Of a DNA stretch of 64,000 nucleotides, positions 34,240 through 43,479 are shown piece by piece. The DNA lies in contig NZ_VJZS01000004.1 in NCBI RefSeq assembly GCF_007097385.1, positions 62,001 through 126,000 on the forward strand, given 5' to 3'. The notes beneath the pieces are model-generated. The model did no database searches and was not told the origin of the DNA. It saw only the letters and a program-made list of their open reading frames with translations. The stretch is from Flavobacterium sp. ZT3R18. GTDB taxonomy: Bacteria > Bacteroidota > Bacteroidia > Flavobacteriales > Flavobacteriaceae. Numbering within the stretch: the stretch's first letter is position 1; each line of letters starts with the position of its first letter. The position numbers and the translations under genes were made by a program.

Positions 34240-36390
34240 TTAAGGTTGATTATTTTCTAATAAATCTTTGTATATTTTAATGGCTTCATTGATTCGGTCG
34301 TTCATTTCGTCTTTATGTTTGAGCCACAATTCATTTATTCCGGGAGCGGCTTCGTGGTATTCAATTTCCAATACTTCCTTTAGATTATTATCGCGTAAGG
34401 TTTCTAGGTATCCGATTTGCTCTTGTACGGTTTCTTTCAGTATGTTTTTTTGAAGATGTCCAGACGCGTCTATATGTACATACGTAGCAGCTGAGTGCGC
34501 CAATGCTCGGTCTTTTCCGGAAGCTCGAACAGCCATCCACGATCCTTTTTCTATGGTTTGTTTGTATTCTAAAGTAATTGTGTTTGCTCCATTTGTGGCT
34601 TTTACTTTTTTGACCACTTCGCCATTGATTACTAATTCTAAACAGTCTAGCGTATCAATTTGTATGTCATTTTTGACTTCTGCTTTTACATGAATAACGT
34701 CCCCTTTTTTGAGTTCTAGGGTAGCGCCCATCGGCATATCATTGACCGAGAACGATAGCATCGGCCCATTGGTTACAAAAGTGTTTCCCGCTTTAAATCC
34801 TTTAAACCAGTTCTCAGGAGTAAATGCGCCATCAATTTTGACATAGCTTCTTACCGAACCCGGATGGTCTAAATACGGAAAATCAGAACCTGCAATAGGT
34901 AATAATTTATAACCTAAACTTAAAAAATGATACCAAAGATGCGTTTGCATTTCGCCATATTGCATGATTTCTAAAAAGTCTATGACTCCCAAAGGCACAT
35001 CCAAAGCCAAACCGCCTTCATCGTTAAACCAATCTCTATCCACGTGTGCATAACCCGTTGTACCCCCTTGCTTTTTGTAGGCCGCCAATACTTTGTGATA
35101 TAAAAAATAGTCGTCTCTATTGTGTAGATTTTTGGTAATATTCAAAGCGATAGTATGACCATGATGTACGGTTCTTGGATCTTCTACTCCAGAAACCAAA
35201 GCGTGGTCTCCATTAATATATTGTCCTTCTTTTCCATACGCATATTGATGAAAGTGTGTTCCTCCAGGATTTCCCATTTCTAAAATATTAGAAACATGAA
35301 CATCTTCGGCTTGCATGATTTGGTTAAGTGATTGGTTGATTTTTTTTGTACGTTGAAAATGAATGTGTGCATCTCCAGAATACCAGTTGTTTTCGGGCAT
35401 GTTAATCCATCGCTTTAAAGGAATTTTCAAATCGGTGTTCTCTTTTTGCGTTATCTCAAACTCGGTTTCGGATATTAGATATTCAGGGCCTTTACTAATA
35501 ATCATTTTATATTTTCCGATGGGTAAATTGGCAGTATAATTTCCATCAGTATAGAAAAAATGCCTGTTTTCCGAAGGCCAATAATCAGGTCTCCATCCCT
35601 GTGATCGTAAGAATAATTCATTTTTTTTATCTGAAAAATAATCGAATCCAATGGCTTTATTTGAGGGTAAAGGCATCCAGTTATTTTCTAAGGCATATAT
35701 TCCGATTCTTGCGGGTACTATTTTTCCGTTTTCGTCAGCCGTGGTTACTTTTAATTTTCCTTTGGGTTTAGCAGTTGCCACTTTCTTATCTCTTGTAATG
35801 ATAATATTGCTAATAGTAAGCGTATGGGTATCGTCCATTTTTAAATTGAAAGCATCAGCACCAATTGCAGTAATTGTAAAATCGGTTCCGGCATGGCCAC
35901 TATTGACAAAACGAGCTCTTTCTAGAACTACTTTGGCTTCATACCAACCATTTCCGATAAGTGTTGAAGTAGCAAAAACTTGAGCCATAGATTGTACATT
36001 TTTATCGTACGCAATGGTAAAATTTTCGCATCCTTTGTCTCTCATTAATAGGGTAAGCGTAATATCTTCATCTACATCATATATAAAGGCATCATCTACA
36101 TCAAAAGAAAAGTAACTTCCTGTTTGGCAAATTTTGCCATCTACTAGGGTTTGAATGGGCATTCCTTTTCGGGGATACGATTCTATTCCAAACGAAAATC
36201 CCCAAGTCGCCGTGACTACTTTGGTAATGTTTGGCAATTTCCAATCCATCTCAAGAGTCCCTCTGGGATCATCGCTATGGGTATGATCAGCAGGTGTAAA
36301 GTGGCTGTGTTGTGCCTGCAAAGAAATAGGTATTATAAACCCCATTATTAGCACTATAACTCTTAATTTAGAAATTGAATTGGTACACAT
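34240..36390 (-). CDS. Exported CehA/McbA-family (PHP) metallohydrolase
   Basis: A 716-residue protein with a signal peptide (about residues 1-26). A beta-rich N-terminal half is followed by a catalytic PHP-like part from about residue 335: NWYSGDAHIHFQ, EDVHVSNILEMGNPGG, GHTIALNI, YAHVDRDWF and IAGSDFPYLDHPGS. CehA and McbA hydrolyse the ester or carbamate bond of carbaryl and related esters, and family members are often of unknown substrate. It would act outside the cytoplasm. It is divergent from the TonB receptor gene and co-directional with aguB, so these probably work on one class of imported compounds. The exact substrate cannot be told. Confidence 0.82.
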   Translation of the reverse strand: MCTNSISKLRVIVLIMGFIIPISLQAQHSHFTPADHTHSDDPRGTLEMDWKLPNITKVVTATWGFSFGIESYPRKGMPIQTLVDGKICQTGSYFSFDVDDAFIYDVDEDITLTLLMRDKGCENFTIAYDKNVQSMAQVFATSTLIGNGWYEAKVVLERARFVNSGHAGTDFTITAIGADAFNLKMDDTHTLTISNIIITRDKKVATAKPKGKLKVTTADENGKIVPARIGIYALENNWMPLPSNKAIGFDYFSDKKNELFLRSQGWRPDYWPSENRHFFYTDGNYTANLPIGKYKMIISKGPEYLISETEFEITQKENTDLKIPLKRWINMPENNWYSGDAHIHFQRTKKINQSLNQIMQAEDVHVSNILEMGNPGGTHFHQYAYGKEGQYINGDHALVSGVEDPRTVHHGHTIALNITKNLHNRDDYFLYHKVLAAYKKQGGTTGYAHVDRDWFNDEGGLALDVPLGVIDFLEIMQYGEMQTHLWYHFLSLGYKLLPIAGSDFPYLDHPGSVRSYVKIDGAFTPENWFKGFKAGNTFVTNGPMLSFSVNDMPMGATLELKKGDVIHVKAEVKNDIQIDTLDCLELVINGEVVKKVKATNGANTITLEYKQTIEKGSWMAVRASGKDRALAHSAATYVHIDASGHLQKNILKETVQEQIGYLETLRDNNLKEVLEIEYHEAAPGINELWLKHKDEMNDRINEAIKIYKDLLENNQP

Positions 36391-36470
36391 ATTATATCTT
36401 TATTGGAGTGTAATTTGTCCCGAAAAAGGATTCTTTTTTAGGATTTATTTTTTCAAAGATATATTTTATT

Positions 36471-36502
36471 TTACAAAAAACAAGTGTATTTTTGTTTTGT
36501 AA
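36471..36502. promoter_or_regulatory. Inverted repeat in the CehA-TonB divergent spacer
   Basis: TTACAAAA (36471-36478) and TTTTGTAA (36495-36502) are exact complements separated by 16 bases. The 329-base spacer between the two divergent genes holds no gene. Confidence 0.35.
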
Positions 36503-36532
36503 CTAACTAATTTTTAGATATTTAGACTAAGT

Positions 36533-36665
36533 TTTGACCTGTTTGACCACGTTTGACTTAACTGGATTTTTATGATTTTTTATTGATTTTTAAATGCTGT
36601 AAATCAGCGGTTTAAAAATATTGTTGGATAATTAAAATTGACTCATTTTAATATTCATTTGACTC
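36533..36665 (+). promoter_or_regulatory. TTTGAC repeat cluster upstream of the TonB receptor
   Basis: TTTGAC starts at 36533, 36542 and 36552. TTGACTCA occurs at 36638-36645 and again, within TTTGACTCA, at 36658-36666. Five related motifs in 135 bases between divergent genes suggest a binding region, but no regulator is identified. Confidence 0.4.
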
Positions 36666-36668
36666 AAA

Positions 36669-36676
36669 TACATTTG
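36669..36676 (+). promoter_or_regulatory. Candidate -7 element for the TonB receptor gene
   Basis: TACATTTG fits TAnnTTTG and lies 43 bases before the ATG. The nearest TTG upstream (36638) is too far for a consensus promoter, so an activator may be needed. Confidence 0.35.
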
Positions 36677-36719
36677 ATTTATAATTATTTAAATTAACTA
36701 ACCAAACCACTTAATTAAA

Positions 36720-39368
36720 ATGAAAAAAGAATATCTAAAAAGAATTTTATTTGTGTTATGTACATTAATAGGATTCGGCGCTTTTGCACAAAATACGGTA
36801 AAGGGGAAAGTGATTGATAAAAATAATAATATCCCTTTATCTGGTGTTACTATTTTAATTCAAGGTGATAAAGCCGGAACTATTTCTGGTTTCTCAGGTG
36901 AATTTACAATCTCTAATGCTAAAGCTTTTCCTTGGACGCTTGTATTTAGTTATATGGGTTCAAAAACGAAAACTGTGGTTGTAAACGAAAATACCAGTTC
37001 ACTTTTTGTTGATTTGGAAATTGATAATAGTGTCTTAAAAGATGTGGTAGTTACGGCCAACAAAAGAGCTCAATCTTCTCAAAAAGTAGCGATGTCAATA
37101 ACGACACTTTCGCCTACTAAATTAGCTCGTTCTGGAGCCGAAGAGTTTAAAGACTATGCTATTGGAATACCAAACATACAGTTCAATCCATCGGGTGACG
37201 GGAACTCTGGTAGAGCGAGTTCGAATGTAGCCATTCGTGGAATATCAGGCGCTAATACAACAGCGATGTATCTTGACGACACTCCGTTACCCACCAATAT
37301 TAATATTAGACTAATGGATGTTGCTCGTGTAGAAGTTTTGCGCGGCCCTCAAGGAACACTGTATGGTGCCCGTAATATGGGTGGAGCTATAAAGACAATA
37401 ACCAATCAGCCTTCTGTAAAAAAAACGAGTGGATCATTAATTGCAAATGTTTCAACGGTAAAAGAAGGGGGACAGGATTATAGTTTTCAAGGAATTGCAA
37501 ATGTTCCATTAAGTTCAAAATTAGCTTTAAGAGTAGGAGGTTTTTATGATTACCAATCCGGTATTTTTGAAACGAAACTGAACCCATTAGCCGTTGTTCA
37601 AAATAAAAACCCTATTGTAACAGTTACAGACGGAACCAACAGTATCGATATTAATACAGATGGTTGTGATATTTGTTTAACAAAGGACAAGCAAAATGTT
37701 GGTAATGTAAATCAGTATGGTTTTACGGCCAGTTTGGGTTATTTCCCAACGGATAAAATTAGTATTATTCCAAAAGTGATTACTCAAAACATAAAAGGGG
37801 GAGGGTATGATTTTGCCGAAAGTGAAACGGGTTCTTTTCAGTCTCAAGGAAATTGGAATCAAATAAGAGCTTCTGGGATTCCAGAGTCATTTACAGATAA
37901 ATGGCAGTTTTATAGTTTGACTGCAAAAGTTGAAACCGATTATGGTTCATTTATTTCTAGTACTTCTTATATGAATAGAAATATTTTAGAAAAAGAAGAT
38001 TCAGGCGAAATCACTTTGCGATTATTTAGTTTCTGGGATCAAATATGGAATCCTTCGGCGGGTAAATACAATATGTGGGCGTATTATATGTCTAGAGAAG
38101 TTCAAAATAAACAATTTAATCAGGAAGTTAGATTTCAATCTAATTTCAAGAATAAATTCGAATTTACAGCAGGAGCCTACTATTCTAAGGAGGATAATAC
38201 TGCAGATTGGCTTGCTCAAGAAAATGGGAAAGGCTATATAAGTTACATTAGTGCCGCGCAATGGGGAAATTATGATGAAGCCAATAGACAAAATATAAAA
38301 CAAACCGTGCCTATTTACAACTATTTTGGGACAGACATTAATTCGGAAGTTGCTGTTTTTTGTGAACTGTACTATAAATTCACTCCAAAATTGAAAGCCA
38401 CAGTAGGTCTTCGTTATTTTGATGCAAAAACTACGAAAGATGTTTATGACTGGGGATATACCGTTTATGACGGTGTTACTGTAAATCCTGATGGAACTCC
38501 CGATTATCAATCTAGCAAAACGGTGGTGCAAGGGACAAGCAAAGAGAAAAATGTCATTCCTAAGTTTAACTTAACCTACGAAATTTCTAATAATAAATTA
38601 GTGTATGCTAATGCTGCCAAAGGTTTTCGTCTTGGAGGTGTAAACGACATTGTAAATAACTATTTAAGTAGTGGTCAATTAATAGAATTGGGATTTGCTG
38701 ATGGGAAACAACCTGCTAATTATGAATCGGATTATTTATGGAGTTATGAAACTGGATTTAAAGGGGCTTGGGCAAATGGTAAATTGATTACCAATGTTGC
38801 GGTTTTCTACAATGATTGGCAAAATTTACAACAATCAAAAGCACTTAATTCTGGCTATTCTTTTATCAGTAATGTTGGTAACGCAAGATCGTACGGGTAC
38901 GAAATAGAACTTAGAGCAAAAATCATAAAAGAATTAGACATTTCTGGAGGGTACGGATATCTTAATGCCGAATTAAGTGAGGATGTACCAACATTGGGAG
39001 CTCAAAAAGGGGATGAAATTTTGAATACAGCCCCAAATTCAGCAAATGTTTCTTTAGATTTTAATAAAGAATTGTCTAATAACAAGCAATTGTATGCTAC
39101 TGCAAGTTACCAATACATGGATAAAAGATACGGTTCTTTTGCCCCAGAAATTGATGTGAATAAAGTATATGGTTCATTTAGCGTAGTAAATGCAAGGGTT
39201 GGATTGCAAATCAAAAAATACGATCTCTCCATTTACGGAAATAATCTAACCAATACTTTTGCTAATTTAGGATCTCCAAATGCTTTTAGTGGTGATTTAA
39301 CGAGCAGACCCCGTTACACTGTAAACAGACCGATTACTTTTGGATTTGAAGGAAGATATTCATTTTAA
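36720..39368 (+). CDS. TonB-dependent receptor with CarboxypepD_reg-like domain
   Basis: An 882-residue outer-membrane receptor. Residues 1-23 are a signal peptide, followed by a carboxypeptidase-regulatory-like beta sandwich (about 25-105: VKGKVIDKNNNIPLSGVTI). The plug domain runs from about 110 to 235 (VVVTANKRAQSSQKV, RVEVLRGPQGTLYGARNMGGAI) and the barrel to a terminal phenylalanine. The short TANKRAQ entrance and RGPQGTLYG are those of siderophore- and organic-substrate-type receptors rather than SusC. No SusD gene is adjacent, so import without a lipoprotein lid is expected. It is divergent from the exported CehA-like enzyme and may bring in its substrate or product. Confidence 0.9.
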   Translation: MKKEYLKRILFVLCTLIGFGAFAQNTVKGKVIDKNNNIPLSGVTILIQGDKAGTISGFSGEFTISNAKAFPWTLVFSYMGSKTKTVVVNENTSSLFVDLEIDNSVLKDVVVTANKRAQSSQKVAMSITTLSPTKLARSGAEEFKDYAIGIPNIQFNPSGDGNSGRASSNVAIRGISGANTTAMYLDDTPLPTNINIRLMDVARVEVLRGPQGTLYGARNMGGAIKTITNQPSVKKTSGSLIANVSTVKEGGQDYSFQGIANVPLSSKLALRVGGFYDYQSGIFETKLNPLAVVQNKNPIVTVTDGTNSIDINTDGCDICLTKDKQNVGNVNQYGFTASLGYFPTDKISIIPKVITQNIKGGGYDFAESETGSFQSQGNWNQIRASGIPESFTDKWQFYSLTAKVETDYGSFISSTSYMNRNILEKEDSGEITLRLFSFWDQIWNPSAGKYNMWAYYMSREVQNKQFNQEVRFQSNFKNKFEFTAGAYYSKEDNTADWLAQENGKGYISYISAAQWGNYDEANRQNIKQTVPIYNYFGTDINSEVAVFCELYYKFTPKLKATVGLRYFDAKTTKDVYDWGYTVYDGVTVNPDGTPDYQSSKTVVQGTSKEKNVIPKFNLTYEISNNKLVYANAAKGFRLGGVNDIVNNYLSSGQLIELGFADGKQPANYESDYLWSYETGFKGAWANGKLITNVAVFYNDWQNLQQSKALNSGYSFISNVGNARSYGYEIELRAKIIKELDISGGYGYLNAELSEDVPTLGAQKGDEILNTAPNSANVSLDFNKELSNNKQLYATASYQYMDKRYGSFAPEIDVNKVYGSFSVVNARVGLQIKKYDLSIYGNNLTNTFANLGSPNAFSGDLTSRPRYTVNRPITFGFEGRYSF

Positions 39369-39460
39369 TACAATTTGTTTTTTTTTATTAGTCAGAGTTT
39401 ATCAATACTCAAAAAGGCTTATTGTCTTTTGTAAAAGTTGATATTTTGGTATTTTTGGTT

Positions 39461-39497
39461 AACCTCGGAAGTTTTTGCTTTCGAGGTTATTTTTTTT
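39461..39497 (+). terminator. Terminator after the TonB receptor gene
   Basis: Arms AACCTCGGAAG and CTTTCGAGGTT are followed by a T-rich tail. The hairpin is 92 bases past the stop codon. Confidence 0.75.
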
Positions 39498-39555
39498 GGG
39501 GTAATACCACGGCATTATACCAAAACTTTTGGACTAAAATAGAATAACTAAATTC

Positions 39556-39940
39556 CGCATTAGACTTCATGATGAATAAAAATTATAATTAGTATCCCAA
39601 TGTCGTTTTCTCAAGGTTTGTTTTGACAAACAGGAGACGATTAAATTCTTAAGGAAATTGCATTGATTAATATCCTGTAAATTATTAAACTTTTGGGATT
39701 ATTAGATTAACAAATACAATTGGTATCACCCATCAAAACCCCGACAGGGGTGTAATGATTATAGAAAAATATATAACGTCGCTGAGAAAACCCTGAAGGG
39801 GTGAAATTGTTTTTAATCCTTATTGTGTTAAAAATAAAACATTGATTATAAATCTTTTAAGATGTGGAATTGCCACCCCTTCGGGGTTTTTGGACGATGA
39901 AATTGCTTATTCCTATAATCATTTTACCCTTTCAGGGTTT
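39556..39940 (+). repeat. Dispersed CCCCTTCGGGG-type element, copy 1
   Basis: The element runs from CGCATTAGACTTCATG to TTACCCTTTCAGGGTTT. Inside are four hairpin-like units (ACCCCGACAGGGGT, ACCCTGAAGGGGT, ACCCCTTCGGGGT, ACCCTTTCAGGGT), two in each orientation. The same order in the opposite orientation is found at 46611-46918. The rest of the 772-base spacer (39369-40140) holds no gene. Confidence 0.75.
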
Positions 39941-40020
39941 CCAGAGGACATCTAAGATTGCATTTGTCCCGTAATAATCAAGAATGGTAATGATTTCTAA
40001 TGAGGAATTTGGGTTAAAAT

Positions 40021-40095
40021 CTAATTTCCAAATATTTTAAACCATTAAGAGATTAAGAAAGACTGTAAATCTTAACTTTCTTAATCTCTTAATGG
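40021..40095. repeat. Small palindromic stretch (TTAAGAGATTAAGAAAG / CTTTCTTAATCTCTTAA)
   Basis: ACCATTAAGAGATTAAGAAAG (40040-40060) faces its complement CTTTCTTAATCTCTTAATGGT (40076-40096) around 15 bases. It lies shortly before the 3' end of the convergent unknown gene and may act as a terminator for it. Confidence 0.5.
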
Positions 40096-40140
40096 TTCAA
40101 AAAAAATTGAATGTTTAAAATATTTCCAATTAAACCTAAA

Positions 40141-41187
40141 TTACAAATTATTCAAAGTTTCCTTAAAATCGGCTAAACTACAGCCAAATTCGGCAAACAT
40201 AATTTGGGATTCCTGCTTTTTAAAATAGTTCAGTACCAAAGCATCTTGTTCATTCTCTGCGGTATGGTCTATGTAAAATTCTTTTTCTTTTACCTCATCC
40301 AAAAAATGAATGTCATGACTTTGTCGGATCAAGATGTTCTTTAGCGCCATAGGAAATCCTCCGTATTTAGACATTGTTATAGAAACCCCAAATAGTACTT
40401 CGGGATTGGTTTCCATACCAATGTTAATAAGATGCATCTCGTTGATTTCTTCCCAATCTAGATTTTTGCCCATAAAACAAAGGGCATTTGCCATTTTTTG
40501 AGCGGGATAACTGATGTATCGCTGGCCTTCATTGATGGTTCTAAAAAGGATTTCCCCTTCTTCATCTTCATAGATTATAAAAGGAGCTTTTACTACTTTG
40601 CCATGTTTATCACTTTTTAAATAATAAAGAAAATAGCTCCCCAGGTAATACTTGCTAATGCATTTTAAAAAATGGTCTTTGACAGTTTTTGTCTTGCTGA
40701 AATTAAAATAGCCCTCTGTTAAATCATTTGGTTTTGAGCTGTTTTCATTAGGGATGATTGTGGCTGCTCCATACTTCCATTCATCCCATTCTTGAATAGG
40801 AACAGCTAAAAAAGTAAGTAATACATTCAATTTTAATTCTTTTGGACTCCCGCCAGACCAATAACTTTGCAGCGTTTTTCCGCTGACCCAATTAAAAGGC
40901 TTGTTTGGTTCTAAGGCTTTGAGATATTCTACCAAATCGTCCGAATTATCCAATTTTAATTCGCTTAAGAGCATTTCGAATTTTTGCTCGCCAAACAAAA
41001 GATGCTCTTGTAATAAATAGGGATTCTCTACAACAGTTCTAGTAACATTTTGATTGATATATTTGGCAATTAAATTGAAAACGGTTCGTGTAAATGTTTT
41101 CCAATCTGATTTTGCGGTGCGTTGTTTCAAAATAGAAGCAATTCCTTCATGTATCTCTAATGCATCAAGTACTCTTTTGGTTATCAT
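40141..41187 (-). CDS. Protein of unknown function (348 residues)
   Basis: I do not recognise this protein. It has no signal peptide and no membrane segment, so it is probably cytoplasmic. Residues about 90-140 (SGKTLQSYWSGGSPKELKLNVLLTFLAVPIQEWDEW) recall the short helical block, TL-x-x-x-W followed by TL-x-x-L-x-x-FL and a tryptophan, seen near DNA-binding or scaffold parts of some Bacteroidota proteins. This is only a resemblance. The C-terminal half has alternating beta-like and acidic segments (APFIIYEDEEGEILFRT). It is divergent from the CpsB-type phosphatase gene and alone on its strand, between two repeat-rich spacers. Confidence 0.7.
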   Translation of the reverse strand: MITKRVLDALEIHEGIASILKQRTAKSDWKTFTRTVFNLIAKYINQNVTRTVVENPYLLQEHLLFGEQKFEMLLSELKLDNSDDLVEYLKALEPNKPFNWVSGKTLQSYWSGGSPKELKLNVLLTFLAVPIQEWDEWKYGAATIIPNENSSKPNDLTEGYFNFSKTKTVKDHFLKCISKYYLGSYFLYYLKSDKHGKVVKAPFIIYEDEEGEILFRTINEGQRYISYPAQKMANALCFMGKNLDWEEINEMHLINIGMETNPEVLFGVSITMSKYGGFPMALKNILIRQSHDIHFLDEVKEKEFYIDHTAENEQDALVLNYFKKQESQIMFAEFGCSLADFKETLNNL

Positions 41188-41357
41188 AGAATGGAAAGTT
41201 TTTTTGAATTTTTATGGAATTGAAATTGGAAAACAATATTAAGTCAAATTTAAGACAAATGCAAACGTGTAAAAAAACACACTACTGTTTTTTTAAAGTT
41301 CTTAATACGATTTACTTAAATTTCACTTACTTTGTTATTCATTTTAAATAAAAGCAA

Positions 41358-42098
41358 TTGTTTTTCTTTTCAAAAAATAGACCAGTATTAAAGGATTTGA
41401 TTCCAACGAATTATGTCGATATCCATTCGCATTTATTGCCGGGTATTGATGATGGAGCGCGAACTTTTGAGGACACTCTTGGTTTGGTTCAAGCGCTACA
41501 AGGTTTTGGAGTTTCACAGTTTATTACTACTCCACATACCATGCATTCTATTTGGGACAATACAAAAGAAGGGATACTTTTGCTTAAAGATCAAACGATA
41601 CTTTCGCTGGGTAAAAATGACATAAGGATACCTTTTCGTGCGGCTTCAGAATATATGATGGACGATCAGTTTGTGAAACTTTTTCAAGCGGGCGAGTTGT
41701 TGACTTTGAAAGATAATTATGTATTGGTCGAAATGTCTTATCTCAATGCGCCCATGCAATTGTACACCATACTTTTTGATTTGCAAATTGCAGGTTATAT
41801 TCCTGTTTTAGCACATCCGGAGCGGTATCTATTTTACCACAATAATTTTGAGGAATATGCAAAATTAAAACGGGTTGGCTGTCTTTTTCAGCTGAATTTG
41901 TTGGCAGTTGTGGGCTATTATGGGGAGGCTGTAGCTAAGGTTTCAGAACAATTACTGCAAAAAGGAATGTATGATTTTGTAGGATCGGATGTGCATCATA
42001 GCAAGCACATTGCTTTTTTTGAGGAAAAAGTAAAATTGAAAGAGATAACGGCTCTCAAAGAAGTGATAACCAATAATCAGTTTTTTAGAATAGAGTAG
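41358..42098 (+). CDS. CpsB/CapC-type protein-tyrosine phosphatase (PHP family)
   Basis: A 246-residue protein starting at TTG (no in-frame ATG precedes the first motif, and relatives have the same MFFFSKN-like start). PHP metal-binding motifs are YVDIHSHLLPGIDDGA, ITTPHTM, VLAHPERY and the late FVGSDVHHSKH. CpsB-type enzymes dephosphorylate tyrosine kinases that control capsule and exopolysaccharide chain length. Here no kinase gene is adjacent. The convergent DegT-type aminotransferase gene could be part of the same polysaccharide function. It acts in the cytoplasm or at the inner membrane face. Confidence 0.87.
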   Translation: MFFFSKNRPVLKDLIPTNYVDIHSHLLPGIDDGARTFEDTLGLVQALQGFGVSQFITTPHTMHSIWDNTKEGILLLKDQTILSLGKNDIRIPFRAASEYMMDDQFVKLFQAGELLTLKDNYVLVEMSYLNAPMQLYTILFDLQIAGYIPVLAHPERYLFYHNNFEEYAKLKRVGCLFQLNLLAVVGYYGEAVAKVSEQLLQKGMYDFVGSDVHHSKHIAFFEEKVKLKEITALKEVITNNQFFRIE

Positions 42099-42103
42099 AG
42101 ATT

Positions 42104-42302
42104 AGAATTTTCGTTACTATTCAGCCTACACCAAATTAACGTAGGATTTAAAGAAAAATAGACACGAATTACACAAATTTGCACAAATTGCATTGTGAAA
42201 TTGTTTTTTTTGTGAAATTAGATTCAATTTTAATTCTGAATTCGTGTTAATTCGTGAAATTCGTGTAAAATTTTTGTTAGACTGAATAGTTACGAATTTT
42301 CT
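42104..42302. repeat. Nested inverted repeat between convergent genes (CACGAATT family)
   Basis: Outer arms AATTTTCGTTACTATTCAGCCTA (42106-42128) and TAGACTGAATAGTTACGAATTTTC (42278-42301) enclose inner arms ACACGAATTACACAAATT-type (42162-42180) and AATTCGTGTTAATTCGTGAAATTCGTGT (42239-42266). The element fills the whole spacer between the phosphatase and DegT genes. Confidence 0.65.
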
Positions 42303-42309
42303 ATTCCAA

Positions 42310-43452
42310 TTAACGCAACAATTTTAATAAAACAGTACGGATGCGATCTCTGTCGGAATCGGTTATGTTAGACCCTGAGGGCAAACTCAGTCCGTTTTCA
42401 AAAAGCGTTTCGGCAATTTTATTTCCATAAAAAGGGTAGTTTTCATATAAAGGTTGCAGGTGCATGGGTTTCCATAAGGGTCTGCATTCTATATTAGAAT
42501 CCAATAATGTCAATCGGATGGTTTCTCGTGTAATTCCGTTTTTAGTTTCAGATGAATTTACCAGTATAGAAGTCAGCCAATAATTGGCAAAATAATCGGG
42601 GTTAGCTGTAGAAAAAACAGTAATTCCAGGGATATTTTCAAAAAGGGATACATAAAAATCATGCATGGCTCTTCTTAAAGCAATATGCTCTTCTAGCACT
42701 TTCATCTGACCACGACCTATCCCAGCACAAATATTACTCATTTGGTAATTGTACCCGACTTCGCTGTGTTGATAATGAGGTGCCTCGTCCTTAGATTGTG
42801 AGGCTAAAAATTGTGCTTTTTTCTTTAATTGATGGTTTGAGCTTACAATTGCCCCGCCTCCAGAGGTGGTTATGATTTTATTTCCATTAAATGAAAAAAC
42901 ACTGATATCTCCAAAAGTGCCGCATTTTTGCCCTTTATAACTGCTTCCCAAAGCCTCAGCGCTGTCTTCCAGAATTGGAATGTTATATTTGTTGGCAATG
43001 GCTCTTATTGCATCTATTTGGTACGGTACTCCATACAAATGAACTGTGATAATCGCTTTTGGAATTTGCCCTTTGTAAATGCAGTCCACAATGGCAGCTT
43101 CTAGAGCAATGGGACAAATATTCCAGGTTTCGAGTTCACTATCTATAAAAATTGGAGTAGCTCCTTGGTACAAGATGGGATTTGCCGATGCCGCAAATGT
43201 CATAGATTGGCAAATAACAACATCGCCCGCTTTTACATCCAAGAGAATTAAACCCAAATGAATGGCCGCCGTTGCTGAGTTTAATGCTGCTACAAAGACA
43301 CTTTGAGATAAATACTTCTCTAAATCATATTCAAATTCGGTAATATTTGTCCCTAATGGAGCAATCCAATTTGTGTCAAAGGCTTCTTGAATGTAATTGA
43401 GTTCGGTGCCGCCCATGTGTGGAGAGGATAGCCATATTTTTGAATCTCTCAT
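42310..43452 (-). CDS. DegT/DnrJ/EryC1-family PLP-dependent sugar aminotransferase
   Basis: A 380-residue aminotransferase of the sugar type. The start is SSPHMGGTELNYIQEAFDTNWIAPLG, followed by ALNSATAAIHLGL, VHLYGVP, EDSAEALGSSYKG and the internal-aldimine Lys192 in SFNGNKIITTSGGG. These enzymes aminate nucleotide-linked keto sugars for O-antigen, capsule or glycan synthesis. It is the last of four same-strand genes with gaps of 26-43 bases (rimO, small secreted protein, amidase, this gene), although they do not share an obvious pathway. The product sugar cannot be told. Confidence 0.87.
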   Translation of the reverse strand: MRDSKIWLSSPHMGGTELNYIQEAFDTNWIAPLGTNITEFEYDLEKYLSQSVFVAALNSATAAIHLGLILLDVKAGDVVICQSMTFAASANPILYQGATPIFIDSELETWNICPIALEAAIVDCIYKGQIPKAIITVHLYGVPYQIDAIRAIANKYNIPILEDSAEALGSSYKGQKCGTFGDISVFSFNGNKIITTSGGGAIVSSNHQLKKKAQFLASQSKDEAPHYQHSEVGYNYQMSNICAGIGRGQMKVLEEHIALRRAMHDFYVSLFENIPGITVFSTANPDYFANYWLTSILVNSSETKNGITRETIRLTLLDSNIECRPLWKPMHLQPLYENYPFYGNKIAETLFENGLSLPSGSNITDSDRDRIRTVLLKLLR

Positions 43453-43479
43453 AAAGCGTTTCTTGTATAAAGAAAAATA

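Noticed and set aside
36720..39368. SusC-type polysaccharide utilisation receptor
   Set aside because: No SusD gene or glycoside hydrolase is adjacent, and the plug start is not SusC-like.
39737..39940. A short CRISPR-like array from the four CCCC-GGGG hairpin units
   Set aside because: The units alternate in orientation, have unequal spacers, and no cas gene is near. The whole block recurs inverted at 46611.
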